DNA from: CAMAUF01 sp046152925
Lineage (GTDB): Bacteria > Chloroflexota > Dehalococcoidia > Tepidiformales > Tepidiformaceae
NCBI GenBank assembly: GCA_046152925.1
Contig: JBJXFX010000011.1
Span: 1 to 52,379, forward strand
DNA: 52,379 nt
Reading direction: 5' to 3'
In this document: positions 15,679 to 23,021 of the stretch, one piece after another
Layout of the letters: each line of letters begins with the position of its first letter
Position numbering within the stretch: the stretch's first letter is position 1
Made by a program: the position numbers and the translations under genes
The notes under the pieces: model-generated
What the model saw: only the letters and a program-made list of their open reading frames with translations
What the model was told of the DNA's origin: nothing
The model's database searches: none

Positions 15679-16856
15679 TTGTACTGGACGAGCAACCCGA
15701 CAACGTCGTCGAGCGCCTCCATGGTCCGTTCGCCGTCCGGCGTCCGGGCGACGAGCGTCCCTGGGCCGACTTTCACCGTGAGCCGGTGGCCCCCACTCGT
15801 ATCGGCGAGTGCAGCCGCGATCCCACTGCGGTGGAGCGCTCGGGCGACCGTCATCGCTCGCCCCATCTCGGCCGCGGTCTCCGGAACGACGGCGACGGAC
15901 AGCCTCCGCCGCGTCCCGGGGGAGACGAACTGGCTAAGCGCGCTAATCTCGAGACCGAGCCCGCAGGCCGTCGCTGGCGTCGATTCACCGCCTGGCGAAT
16001 AGCGCCCACCGCGGCCCCAGACAGCGCCTTCGCTCGAAAGCTCGAACACCGCGCCGGTGTAGTAGGCGAAGTCCAGCGGCTGGTCGAAGTCGATCACGAC
16101 CCGCCGGCCGGACTCTTGCAAGGCCGTGGCCAGGCTTTCGACTTCGTCGAGCGCTGGCTGCGCCGATGGCAGCCCCATCGTCGCCAGCGCGCGGACGTTC
16201 GCGAGGTAGGCAAGGTCGCCCTCGCGGCCCGCCGTCAGCTCGAGCAAGGCGGCGAGCTGCGGGTCGGTGACGGCAGGGCGGAGGTGCGTGAGGCTCGTGT
16301 CACCGTCGCCGTCGACGATCGCCATCGCCGCCGGGCCGGCTGCCTTCGCGACCGCGTGGGAGATGCCGGCGTGGCCGATGCGCACCACAGGCGAGATCCC
16401 AAGGGCGTCGAGCGTTTCGCACGCGACGGCCGCGACCTCAAGGTCGCCGAGCGTCGGCGGCGCGCTGAGGTACTCGAGGCCGCACTGCCACTCTTCGCGG
16501 CCATCCTCGGCCGCGAACCGGAAGACGTTCTGGACGTAAAAGAGGCGGGCCGGGAGCGGCACGCCGGCCTGGGTGGCCGCCCGCGAGACCGGGATCGTCG
16601 AGTCGGGGCGCAACACGACGCGTTCGCCGCTCCAGCCGTCCCAATCGAGGAATGAATAGACACGGGCCAGCATCTTCGGCGTAAGCGCCCCGGTGGCCGT
16701 GAAGAGCGAGTAGGTTTCGATCGTGGGCGTCCGGACCTCTTCGTAGCCCCAGCGGGAGGCTGCCGCTCGAAAGGCATCCTCCACACGCCGGAAGGCGCGC
16801 ATGTCGCCGGGCAGGAGGTCGCGCATCCCCCGGCTTCGTTGCAATGGCGTAGTCAT
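15675..16856 (-). CDS. hisZ: ATP phosphoribosyltransferase regulatory subunit
   Basis: A 393-residue histidyl-tRNA-synthetase-like protein without synthetase function. It has RGMRDLLPGDMRAFRRVED, GYEEVRTPTIETYSLF and ERVVLRPDSTIPVSRAA (class II motif 2 style with the RPD loop). FYVQNVFRFAAEDGREEWQCGLEYLSAPP and a short anticodon-binding-like end follow. HisZ activates short-form HisG and mediates histidine feedback; the partner is the adjacent double HisG. Starts at ATG 16856 or 16868 are both possible. A TATCAT box lies just upstream of the second, so the message could be leaderless. It is the first gene of the his operon. Confidence 0.9.
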   Translation of the reverse strand: MTTPLQRSRGMRDLLPGDMRAFRRVEDAFRAAASRWGYEEVRTPTIETYSLFTATGALTPKMLARVYSFLDWDGWSGERVVLRPDSTIPVSRAATQAGVPLPARLFYVQNVFRFAAEDGREEWQCGLEYLSAPPTLGDLEVAAVACETLDALGISPVVRIGHAGISHAVAKAAGPAAMAIVDGDGDTSLTHLRPAVTDPQLAALLELTAGREGDLAYLANVRALATMGLPSAQPALDEVESLATALQESGRRVVIDFDQPLDFAYYTGAVFELSSEGAVWGRGGRYSPGGESTPATACGLGLEISALSQFVSPGTRRRLSVAVVPETAAEMGRAMTVARALHRSGIAAALADTSGGHRLTVKVGPGTLVARTPDGERTMEALDDVVGLLVQYK

Positions 16857-16906
16857 GTGACTGACCATGATAGGCCGGGCCGAAGAACGTGCGACACGAG
16901 CCCATC

Positions 16907-16912
16907 TATACT
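16907..16912 (+). promoter_or_regulatory. Possible -10 box for a leaderless nfeD transcript
   Basis: TATACT lies 8 bases before the GTG start of the NfeD gene, so transcription would begin at or next to the start codon. No convincing -35 is seen. The 64-base gap also has to serve the divergent hisZ, where a TATCAT box lies similarly close to the start. Confidence 0.35.
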
Positions 16913-16920
16913 GAGGCGTC

Positions 16921-17397
16921 GTGTCATTGGAGACTGCCGGGCTCATCCTTCTCACACTCGGGATCGTCCTCATGGTGGCTGACGCCTTCCTTGGGCTCGG
17001 TTTCATTGCCGACCTCGCGGCCCCGATCCTCGTCGGTGTTGGCGCGATCCTCGTCGTCCACGAACACAACTACGATCCGCCCGGCTGGCTGATCCTCCTC
17101 ATCGTGCAAGCGGCGATCCTCTTCGTGGTCACGAGCGCGCTGGCCTTCTACCGCGCGCGGCGCGCCGTCTTCGGTGGGGACGGCGACCTCATCATCGGCC
17201 GCATCGGCGTGGCCCGGACCGACCTCACGCCCGACGGCCTTGTGGTCATCAAAGGCGAACAGTGGGCTGCACGGTCGACTCGCGGCATCGTCCGCGCAGG
17301 CGAACGCGTCACCGTGACCGGTCGCGATGGCACGCGTTTACTCGTCGACGATGGCGACGCGGCTAAGCCGGGCGCAAGCTTACCTCGGCAGCTGTGA
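16921..17397 (+). CDS. NfeD-like membrane protein
   Basis: A 158-residue NfeD-family protein of the short type. Residues 1-90 hold three to four transmembrane segments (GLILLTLGIVLMVADAFLG; IADLAAPILVGVGAILVV; WLILLIVQAAILFVV). Residues about 98-150 form the soluble OB-fold: IGRIGVARTDLTPDG, then VIKGEQWAARSTRG and the strand GERVTVTGRDG. In the family the OB-fold gives a membrane-side scaffold, often paired with a stomatin/flotillin-type SPFH protein; none is next door here. Start GTG at 16921. Its 3' end overlaps the convergent birA by 35 bases. Confidence 0.87.
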   Translation: MSLETAGLILLTLGIVLMVADAFLGLGFIADLAAPILVGVGAILVVHEHNYDPPGWLILLIVQAAILFVVTSALAFYRARRAVFGGDGDLIIGRIGVARTDLTPDGLVVIKGEQWAARSTRGIVRAGERVTVTGRDGTRLLVDDGDAAKPGASLPRQL

Positions 17398-18136
17398 CGT
17401 CCTCCGTTGTCCCATCGGGCAGCCGGACGCGCAGCGTGCCGTCGTCCAGGATGTCGTCGGCGGTGGCGTCGAAGGCTCGCCCATCAGCGAACGTCAGCCT
17501 CACCCGGCGGCCCGTCACGAGGCTCATGACCCGATAGTCCGTTGAAAGCACGGCCGATGGCCCATCGAGGTAGGACTCGAGCCGGTTGCAGACCCCCGCG
17601 AGCAAGGCCTCGCGGTCGACCTGTCCCCCCGTGAGTTTCCGGATGCTCGTCGCAATCCCGGCGAGCTCCGGCGAGCTTCCCGGGTCGCCGTTCACGTTGA
17701 TCCCGATTCCCGGATAGGCGACGAGGCCCCCTGGGCCGCTCTCGGCGTCGATCAGCATGCCGCAAACCTTGAGCGAGCCCGCCCAGACGTCGTTCGGCCA
17801 CTTGATCAGGACGTTGGCGCCGGCTGCCTGGATCGCGCCGCAGACCGCCGCAGGGACAGCGAGCGGAAGCTGACGGTGCCGTTCGGCAGGGAGGCGAAGG
17901 ATGAGCGTGAAGTAGAGGTTTTCGCCCCGCGGACTCTGGAACGAACGGCCGCGCCGGCCGACGCCGGCCGTCTGTTCCTCGGCGAAGATCAGCGTCCCGT
18001 GGGGCGCGCCGGCGTCCGCACGCTCGCGTGCGAGCCGCATCGTGGTGTCGACGGTTTCATGGTGTTCGAACGTACGGCCGATGGCCGCCGTCTGGAGCTG
18101 CGACTGGTAGCGCTGAGTGTCGAACGTATCGCGCAT
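17363..18136 (-). CDS. birA: Biotin--[acetyl-CoA-carboxylase] ligase
   Basis: A 257-residue biotin protein ligase without the N-terminal DNA-binding domain of E. coli BirA. Catalytic features: ETVDTTMRLARE, AEEQTAGVGRRGRSFQSPRG (the biotinyl-5'-AMP GRGRRG-type loop), LIKWPNDVWAGSLKVCGMLIDAE with the KWPND lysine, and GIGINVNGDPG. The C-terminal SH3-like part is VTGRRVRLTFADGRAF. It attaches biotin to the carboxyl carrier protein. Start ATG at 18136. A promoter, a 19-codon ORF and an intrinsic terminator lie directly upstream on the same strand, suggesting attenuation or read-through control. Lacking a DNA-binding domain, it should not itself repress biotin genes. Confidence 0.92.
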   Translation of the reverse strand: MRDTFDTQRYQSQLQTAAIGRTFEHHETVDTTMRLARERADAGAPHGTLIFAEEQTAGVGRRGRSFQSPRGENLYFTLILRLPAERHRQLPLAVPAAVCGAIQAAGANVLIKWPNDVWAGSLKVCGMLIDAESGPGGLVAYPGIGINVNGDPGSSPELAGIATSIRKLTGGQVDREALLAGVCNRLESYLDGPSAVLSTDYRVMSLVTGRRVRLTFADGRAFDATADDILDDGTLRVRLPDGTTEDVTAAEVSLRPA

Positions 18137-18164
18137 GGCGCTGGTGGCCCTCCCGGTTCAGGGC

Positions 18165-18197
18165 AAAAGAAAGGGCCGGGCGAAGATTGCCCGGCCC
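18165..18197 (-). terminator. Intrinsic terminator between the leader ORF and birA
   Basis: A perfect 9-base-pair GC stem (18173-18181 with 18189-18197, 7-base loop) is followed on the minus strand by TTTCTTTT at 18172-18165. It ends 28 bases before the birA ATG and 34 bases after the leader ORF stop. This is the arrangement of an attenuator or of a terminator closing a small transcript. Confidence 0.8.
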
Positions 18198-18230
18198 CAT
18201 ATGACTCGCAGCTCAGACCCATCCCAGGGC

Positions 18231-18290
18231 CTAGGAGGCGGTCACCCCCTGCGCCTGAGATGGGCCGTAACTACGACTGCTGTCAACCAT
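18231..18290 (-). CDS. 19-codon leader ORF upstream of birA
   Basis: A very short ORF, MVDSSRSYGPSQAQGVTAS. Its ATG at 18290 follows an excellent ribosome site, AGGAGG at 18304-18299, with 8 bases between. The six-base core is part of a nine-base match to the 16S anti-Shine-Dalgarno end. Five of 19 residues are Ser, using AGC, AGT, TCT and TCC codons. It has its own promoter upstream and an intrinsic terminator downstream. It could be a leader peptide sensing charged tRNA or ribosome stalling, or an independent small protein. I know no family for it. Translation is inferred from the signals, not shown. Confidence 0.6.
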   Translation of the reverse strand: MVDSSRSYGPSQAQGVTAS

Positions 18291-18316
18291 GCGCATCACC
18301 TCCTTTACTGGCGCAA

Positions 18317-18345
18317 ACACTACGCAGTCGCGCCCAGGTCGTCAA
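18317..18345 (-). promoter_or_regulatory. Sigma-A-type promoter for the leader ORF/birA unit
   Basis: On the minus strand TTGACG (18345-18340) and TAGTGT (18322-18317) are separated by exactly 17 bases. Transcription would start near 18310, a few bases ahead of the AGGAGG site of the 19-codon ORF. Confidence 0.65.
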
Positions 18346-18410
18346 GAGCTGATCTTTAACGTTTGACGAATGGTTATGACCGACTGTGAGGTGACGACTT
18401 CCGGCCCAGC

Positions 18411-18845
18411 CTAGTGATGCGAGGAGGCGGCGCTTCCGTGGCCGTGCGCGTCGTCAGACTCCCCGAAGGTGCCATCCGTGGCGAAGGTTGCGCTGCGCTC
18501 GATGCTGATCGGAGCGACCCACGACGGGTGCGCAGGGAACCCACCGACACGCCGCTTGAGCAGGTAGAGCACGCCGAGGATGAGCCCCCCGACGAATATA
18601 CCGACGATCGCCCAGGCAGCCCCGGGGACGACGTCTGGCCCCACGATGGCGTTGCCCTCGGCCTTTTCGCCGTGCTCGCCTTCGCCCTCCTCAAGCCAGT
18701 AGGCCGGGACCGGTGCGGGCGGGGCTGCGGCCGCCATCATCGGCGCCTGCGGGCCCGCTGGCTCGATGCTCGCCGCTCCGCTGAGCGTGGGCAGCGCGAA
18801 CGTGAAGGTGGAAATGGCCGTGGCGATGAGGATCAGGCGTCGCAT
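18411..18845 (-). CDS. Small exported/membrane protein with C-terminal His-rich tail
   Basis: A 144-residue protein of unknown function. The chosen ATG at 18845 opens a signal peptide (MRRLILIATAISTFTFALP). An Ala/Pro-rich stretch and an acidic segment (LEEGEGEHGEKAEG) follow. One transmembrane helix comes next (AWAIVGIFVGGLILGVLYLL), then a cytoplasmic KRRVGG and a soluble tail ending DDAHGHGSAASSHH, which might bind a metal. The longer ORF reaching 19079 runs through non-coding-looking sequence and is not supported. It is alone on the minus strand. I do not recognise a family. Confidence 0.65.
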   Translation of the reverse strand: MRRLILIATAISTFTFALPTLSGAASIEPAGPQAPMMAAAAPPAPVPAYWLEEGEGEHGEKAEGNAIVGPDVVPGAAWAIVGIFVGGLILGVLYLLKRRVGGFPAHPSWVAPISIERSATFATDGTFGESDDAHGHGSAASSHH

Positions 18846-19008
18846 TCGGCCCGAGTGTACGATTGCCTCGCTGGAGCGGCAACGCAGACCGGGTGGCGGT
18901 CCCGCCCGGCCGGATCTGGGGCCTAGCGCCGACCCGAGTGTCCACGTGGATGCGGGGCGGCCAAGTGGTGGCATCGGGAATCGTTTGGTGAAATTCCGCA
19001 GTAGGAAC

Positions 19009-19038
19009 TTGTCATTCGGGTAGAGGCGGTGGTACAAA
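19009..19038 (+). promoter_or_regulatory. Probable promoter of the DUF362 gene
   Basis: TTGTCA at 19009-19014 and TACAAA at 19033-19038 are 18 bases apart, predicting a start near 19045 and a leader of roughly 110 bases before the ATG at 19159. The rest of the 313-base stretch 18846-19158 shows no coding pattern. Confidence 0.5.
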
Positions 19039-19137
19039 CTGCGAGGGGCTGCGCTGGATGTCGTGTCCGCTCCACACATCCGCCGCCCCCTTGTCTTCCA
19101 CCGATGGGCCCTGTCGTGCGACGGGGCCCTTTTCTCT
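19039..19137 (+). promoter_or_regulatory. Structured leader with intrinsic terminator before the DUF362 gene
   Basis: The predicted leader can fold into an imperfect stem (about 19045-19060 with 19076-19091). It then forms a strong terminator-type hairpin, 19106-19116 with 19119-19129 (one G-U pair), followed by TTTTCTCTTT. The terminator ends about 20 bases before the start codon, so read-through must be allowed for expression. It could be a riboswitch-like or protein-controlled attenuator. It does not match a class I can name. Confidence 0.5.
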
Positions 19138-19158
19138 TTCTCCGCCTACACTCCTGCC

Positions 19159-20283
19159 ATGGCCATCGACCCTTCTCCCGTCCGCGTCCCCGTCCCGACC
19201 GTAAGCCGCGAGGCCAAGGTCTCCGTGCTCTACACCGAGCCGGCCGCCGTCGTCGCCGATTTCGGCCGAGCGATGGAGCTCGCGGATTTCCGTAAGCACC
19301 TCCCCCAGGACGCGGAGACGCTGCTCAAGATCAACATCTCCTGGCAGCACTACTACCCTGGCTGCTCCACGAGCCCCTGGCAGCTCGATGGCGTCACCGC
19401 TGCCCTCGAGACGGCCGGCTATGGCGGGCTCATCCCTGTCCAGAACGGCACCGTCGTCGTGGACTCTCACGAGGGCGAGGCGGGCAACAAGCACGACCGC
19501 GTGCTCGCCAAGCACGGCCTCAAGAGCGTGCACCTGCAGGATCCCGGCGCTCGCTGGGTGCCCTATGCCCCAAAGGCGAAGATGCTTGTCCTCGACCAGA
19601 TCTTCCCCGACGGCATCGAGATCCCCGAGATGTTCATCGGCACAAACATCATCCACATGCCCACCCTGAAGACGCACGTCTTCACGACGATGACCGGCGC
19701 GATGAAAAACGCGTTCGGAGGGCTGCTCAACAACCGGCGTCATTGGACCCACTCGGTCATCCACGAAACGTTGGTCGACCTTCTCCAGATCCAACACGAG
19801 ATCCACCGCGGCGTGTTCGCCGTGATGGATGGGACGATCGCGGGGGACGGCCCCGGCCCGCGGGCCATGCGGCCGCATGTCAAAAACATCATCCTCGCCA
19901 GCAGCGACCAGGTTGCCATCGACGCGATCGCAGCGAAGCTGATGGGCTTCGACCCGCTCTCCATCCCGTTCATCCGGCTCGCGCACGAGGCTGGCCTTGG
20001 CGTTGGCGACCCGTCAAAGATCGAAGTCGTCGGGACCGACATCGCGGGCATCAACTTCCACTTCCGCGGCGACGAGAACACCTTCGCGAGCTGGGGCCAG
20101 AAGAAGATCTACTGGGGCCCGCTCAAGCCGTTCGAAAAGCTCCTGTTGCGGACGCCGATCGTGCCCTGGGCTTTCGCCGCTTCGAACTTGTACCACAACA
20201 AGTACTGGTACCCGCTCCAGGGCAAGCGGCGCATCGCTCAAATGCTAGAGACGGAGTGGGGCCAGCTCTTTAAGAGCTATTAG
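19159..20283 (+). CDS. DUF362-family protein
   Basis: A 374-residue DUF362 protein. Family hallmarks are the INISWQHYYPGCSTSPW block, MPTLKTHVFTTMTGAMKNAFGG (the conserved LKTH...TGAMKN segment) and VMDGTIAGDGPGP. ILASSDQVAIDAIAAKLMGF and the closing VVGTDI follow. Many DUF362 proteins carry a ferredoxin-like iron-sulphur region; no CxxCxxC cluster is visible here, so this is the cluster-free type. The biochemical role is unknown. The start ATG at 19159 was preferred over the ORF start at 19063 because that would lie inside the terminator hairpin. It is regulated, if the leader is real, by transcription attenuation. A cupredoxin gene follows after 41 bases. Confidence 0.82.
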   Translation: MAIDPSPVRVPVPTVSREAKVSVLYTEPAAVVADFGRAMELADFRKHLPQDAETLLKINISWQHYYPGCSTSPWQLDGVTAALETAGYGGLIPVQNGTVVVDSHEGEAGNKHDRVLAKHGLKSVHLQDPGARWVPYAPKAKMLVLDQIFPDGIEIPEMFIGTNIIHMPTLKTHVFTTMTGAMKNAFGGLLNNRRHWTHSVIHETLVDLLQIQHEIHRGVFAVMDGTIAGDGPGPRAMRPHVKNIILASSDQVAIDAIAAKLMGFDPLSIPFIRLAHEAGLGVGDPSKIEVVGTDIAGINFHFRGDENTFASWGQKKIYWGPLKPFEKLLLRTPIVPWAFAASNLYHNKYWYPLQGKRRIAQMLETEWGQLFKSY

Positions 20284-20324
20284 GAGGAGTCCCGGGTGGG
20301 GCTCCCGAGCGTAGACTGAGAGAG

Positions 20325-20822
20325 ATGCGACGCCTTCCTGGGTTGATCGGGCTTGCTGCGGCTGCCGCTTTTGGGGCGTCGGTCGTGGTCTTCGCCTTGG
20401 GTGATGCGCAGGGTCTTCCACGGCGCGCGGTGGTCGCGGGGTTGGCTGCCGATAGCGCCCCCAGTGTCACGAACACGCCGTCGGCGACCCCTACGCCCTC
20501 GCCCACCCCGACGCGCACTGCGACCTCGACAGCCACGCCGGGCGGGCCGGCCGCAGCCGAGGTCGCGATCGCCGGGTTCGCCTTCTCACCGCCGAGCGTC
20601 ACCATCGAGGTCGGCCAAGCCGCACGCTGGACGCACCAGGATGGCAACGCCTCCCACGGCGTGACCATCCCCGGCGTCTTCCAGAGCCAGGTCGGTACGG
20701 CGGGCCTCACCTTCACCTTCACGTTCACGGCGGAAGGCGTCTTCAGCTACCGCTGCACCGTCCATAGCTTCATGACCGGCACGGTGGTCGTGGTCGCGCC
20801 AGACCAAGGCGTCGAGTCTTGA
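20325..20822 (+). CDS. Exported cupredoxin (plastocyanin-like) with Thr/Pro linker
   Basis: A 165-residue type 1 copper protein. A signal or anchor segment (LIGLAAAAAFGASVVVFAL) is followed by a Thr/Pro-rich linker (about 48-73) that tethers the domain outside the membrane. The cupredoxin fold spans about 78-158, with copper ligands His111 (ASHGV), Cys144, His147 and Met150 in YRCTVHSFM. It should shuttle electrons at the cell surface. It lies 41 bases behind the DUF362 gene on the same strand and may be co-transcribed. All four ligands are present, so the call is firm; the redox partners are not in this window. Confidence 0.88.
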   Translation: MRRLPGLIGLAAAAAFGASVVVFALGDAQGLPRRAVVAGLAADSAPSVTNTPSATPTPSPTPTRTATSTATPGGPAAAEVAIAGFAFSPPSVTIEVGQAARWTHQDGNASHGVTIPGVFQSQVGTAGLTFTFTFTAEGVFSYRCTVHSFMTGTVVVVAPDQGVES

Positions 20823-20829
20823 GGGCACG

Positions 20830-21087
20830 TCAGGAGACAATCTCGCCATGGAGGAGCTGCTGGCGAGGGAGGACCGAGTAGTTCCACTCGCCGTGGAAGG
20901 ACTCGCGACGGAGGTTAAGCGTCTCCATCTCGCTGTCCTTGACGTTCACCCCAGTCGGGTATGCGTTCTGGTCGAGCGCGCTTTGCACCCGGAGCCCGGT
21001 CTTTGATGTGTTCCCGCTGATGAGCTTGCCCACGACTTCGTTGCTGACCAGCCGTTTCAATCGGGTGGCATGGTAACGCTTCGTTAA
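20830..21087 (-). pseudogene. Truncated ISAzo13-type transposase remnant
   Basis: An open stretch of about 85 codons encodes the C-terminal part of an ISAzo13-family DDE transposase. It shows LVSNEVVGKLISGNTSKTGLRVQSALD, split across the fold, then YPTGVNVKDSEMETLNL and SFHGEWNYSVLPR. The catalytic DDE core and the N-terminus are missing: a TAA at 21090-21088 closes the frame upstream. No terminal inverted repeats were found. A TTG at 21060 could start translation but the product would be non-functional. It marks an old insertion at the edge of the sugar cluster. Confidence 0.7.
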
Positions 21088-21102
21088 TTAACTGACAGTT
21101 CC

Positions 21103-21906
21103 TTAGTACCACTCTTCCCAGCGGTCGAAGCGGCCCTCAAGCGCTGCGCGGAAGATGCGGTCGTCGTCGAAACGGGTGATGAAGGTGCGCGGGACCGTCC
21201 CAGGCCAGCGGCGGTCGACCGACTGCGCGTAGACCCGTTCGTAGCCCGCCTCGGCCGCGGCGGCCATGGCGGCGCCGCTCCAGTCCCGGCTCTGGCCGAA
21301 CGGGATCGCAAATTCGGAGACAGAAATCCCCACGCGTGACCGAATAAGCTCGAGGGACCCGGCAAGCTCTTCGGCTGCGGCTGCGACGCCCAGGCTCCCG
21401 AAGTTCGGGTGCGTGCGGCTGTGGCTGCCGATCGTGGCGCCCTGCGCCGCGAGGCGCTCGACTTCGGCCCAGCCGGAGACGACGCCGGGTCCCCATGCGT
21501 GCGCTCCGTCGGCCCAGCCGGCCACGATGAATGTCGTCCAGGGGATGCAGAGCTCGTTCAGGATCGGGGCCGCATGTTCCGCGACGCTGGCGAGCCCGTC
21601 GTCGAAGGTCACCGCCAGCGACTTCGGCGCGGCTCGACCCTGGGCGATCTCGGAGGCGGGGACGAAGGCGTAGCCCAGTTCGCGCGCGGTTTCGAGTTGC
21701 CGCCGGAAGCGCGCGGGCGACACATCGTTCACGCCCCAGCCCGGCGTGCCCACCCCGTGGTAACAGAGGATCCGCGGGCCGGGGTTTGGCGCTCGCGGGA
21801 TGCGTGCCAGCACCGTCCGTTCGCAACACATCCGGATAGCGGCTGCGCGCTTGCGCGTCACTCCGGCGCGCCGCAGGGCGGCCTTGGCGCCGGCCGGGAC
21901 GTTCAC
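21103..21906 (-). CDS. Polysaccharide deacetylase (NodB/CE4 family)
   Basis: A 267-residue CE4 deacetylase. Motif 1 is AVTFDDGLAS (catalytic and metal Asp pair). Motif 2 is GSHSRTHPNF (H-x3-H metal site). ILCYHGVGTPGWG starts the barrel. FAIPFGQSRDW and AGYERVYAQSVDRR complete it. GTG at 21906 is the start because it overlaps the aminotransferase stop by 4 bases; the ORF continuing to 23085 is a shadow of that gene. It removes N-acetyl groups from a surface or precursor sugar. It is the last gene of the five-gene minus-strand sugar operon. No obvious signal peptide, so the location is uncertain. Confidence 0.88.
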   Translation of the reverse strand: MNVPAGAKAALRRAGVTRKRAAAIRMCCERTVLARIPRAPNPGPRILCYHGVGTPGWGVNDVSPARFRRQLETARELGYAFVPASEIAQGRAAPKSLAVTFDDGLASVAEHAAPILNELCIPWTTFIVAGWADGAHAWGPGVVSGWAEVERLAAQGATIGSHSRTHPNFGSLGVAAAAEELAGSLELIRSRVGISVSEFAIPFGQSRDWSGAAMAAAAEAGYERVYAQSVDRRWPGTVPRTFITRFDDDRIFRAALEGRFDRWEEWY

Positions 21907-23021
21907 AGCGAGGCTCGGAGCGCCGTCACGACCGTGTCTTGCTCCGCGTCCGTCATCCCGGCGAAGAGCGGCAACAAGAGCGTGTTCGCGGTTGCGTCTT
22001 CCGTGATCGGCAGCGAGACGCCCGGGAACCGAGCCCGGTAGAGCGGCTCCAGGTGGATCGCCATCACGCCGCGGCGCGTCGCGATGCCCTGGCGGGCGAG
22101 CTCGTCCATGATCACAGCCCGCGGCCGGGAGTTGACCAGCCGCAGCGCATACGACTGGAAGGTGTGGCGCCGGTCCGCCGGTTCGAACGGCGTCGCGACG
22201 CGCGGGTCGTCGGCAAGGAGCGTGGAGTATCGGTGCGCGAGCCGGCGGCGCTCGCCGATGATCGTCTCGAGCCTGCCCATCTGGACGATGCCGATCGCTC
22301 CCTGGATGTCCGTCATCCGGTAGTTGTAGCCGAGCTCGCGGTACTCCTCGATCGCCGTCGTGCCCGACTTGTGGCGTGCAAGGTCGGAGGTGCTGGCCCC
22401 ATGCGACCGGAGGACGCGCAGCCGATCCGCGGCCTCGGCGTGGTCGGTGGTGACCATGCCGCCCTCGCCCGTGGTGATGCTCTTCCGGGGGTGAAACGAG
22501 AAGCAGGTGAAGTCGCTCAGGCTGCCGACACGCCCTTCGCCGCACGTTGCGCCGAGAGATGGGGCGGCGTCTTCGACGACCTTGAGGCGGTTGCGGCGTG
22601 CGATTTCGGCGATCGCGCCGAGGTCCGCCGCCAGCCCGATCTGGTCGACCGGCATGATCGCCTTCGTGCGAGGCGTGATCGCGCGCTTCACGGCGGCTGG
22701 GTCGACGGTGTAGGTGCGGGGGTCGATGTCGACGAGCACCGGGGTTGCCCCTGCGTGGATGATGCTGTTGGCCGTGGCGATGAAAGAGAACGACGGGCAG
22801 ATGACCTCGTCGCCCGGCCCAACGCCGGCGGCGATGAGCGCCAAGTGCAGCGCCGTGGTGCAGTTGCTCGTCGCGACCGCGTGTTGGGCGCCCGTGTAAC
22901 TGGCGACGGCGCGTTCGAACGCTTGGACCTGTTCGCCCTGCGAGAGCCATCCGCTGAGGATCGCCTGGCTGGCCGCGGCGGCCTCTTCTTCGCCCACGAA
23001 GGGTTTGGTGATCGGGATCAT
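21903..23021 (-). CDS. DegT/DnrJ/EryC1 sugar aminotransferase (first of two)
   Basis: A 372-residue PLP enzyme making amino sugars on nucleotide carriers. Features: ITKPFVGEEEAAAASQAI start, TSNCTTALHLAL (PLP phosphate site), VVEDAAPSLGA, and the Schiff-base Lys180 in FSFHPRKSITTGEGG. GYNYRMTDIQGAIG is the substrate/dimer loop. ATG at 23021 overlaps the epimerase stop by 4 bases. The active site reads HPRKS, whereas the second aminotransferase upstream reads YPTKN, so the two belong to different subfamilies and probably act on different sugars or positions. It belongs to the sugar operon 21103-26207. Confidence 0.92.
   Translation of the reverse strand: MIPITKPFVGEEEAAAASQAILSGWLSQGEQVQAFERAVASYTGAQHAVATSNCTTALHLALIAAGVGPGDEVICPSFSFIATANSIIHAGATPVLVDIDPRTYTVDPAAVKRAITPRTKAIMPVDQIGLAADLGAIAEIARRNRLKVVEDAAPSLGATCGEGRVGSLSDFTCFSFHPRKSITTGEGGMVTTDHAEAADRLRVLRSHGASTSDLARHKSGTTAIEEYRELGYNYRMTDIQGAIGIVQMGRLETIIGERRRLAHRYSTLLADDPRVATPFEPADRRHTFQSYALRLVNSRPRAVIMDELARQGIATRRGVMAIHLEPLYRARFPGVSLPITEDATANTLLLPLFAGMTDAEQDTVVTALRASL

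Noticed and set aside
18291..18306. ATCACCTCCTTTA on the plus strand, like the 3' end of 16S rRNA
   Set aside because: No other 16S sequence is nearby; it is simply the complement of a strong ribosome binding site for the 19-codon leader ORF.
19020..19100. GGTGGTAC...GCG segment resembling a T-box antiterminator motif before the DUF362 gene
   Set aside because: The rest of the T-box consensus (ACCGCG and the matching CGTCCC arm) is missing, the leader is too short for a stem I, and DUF362 is not an amino-acid or tRNA gene.
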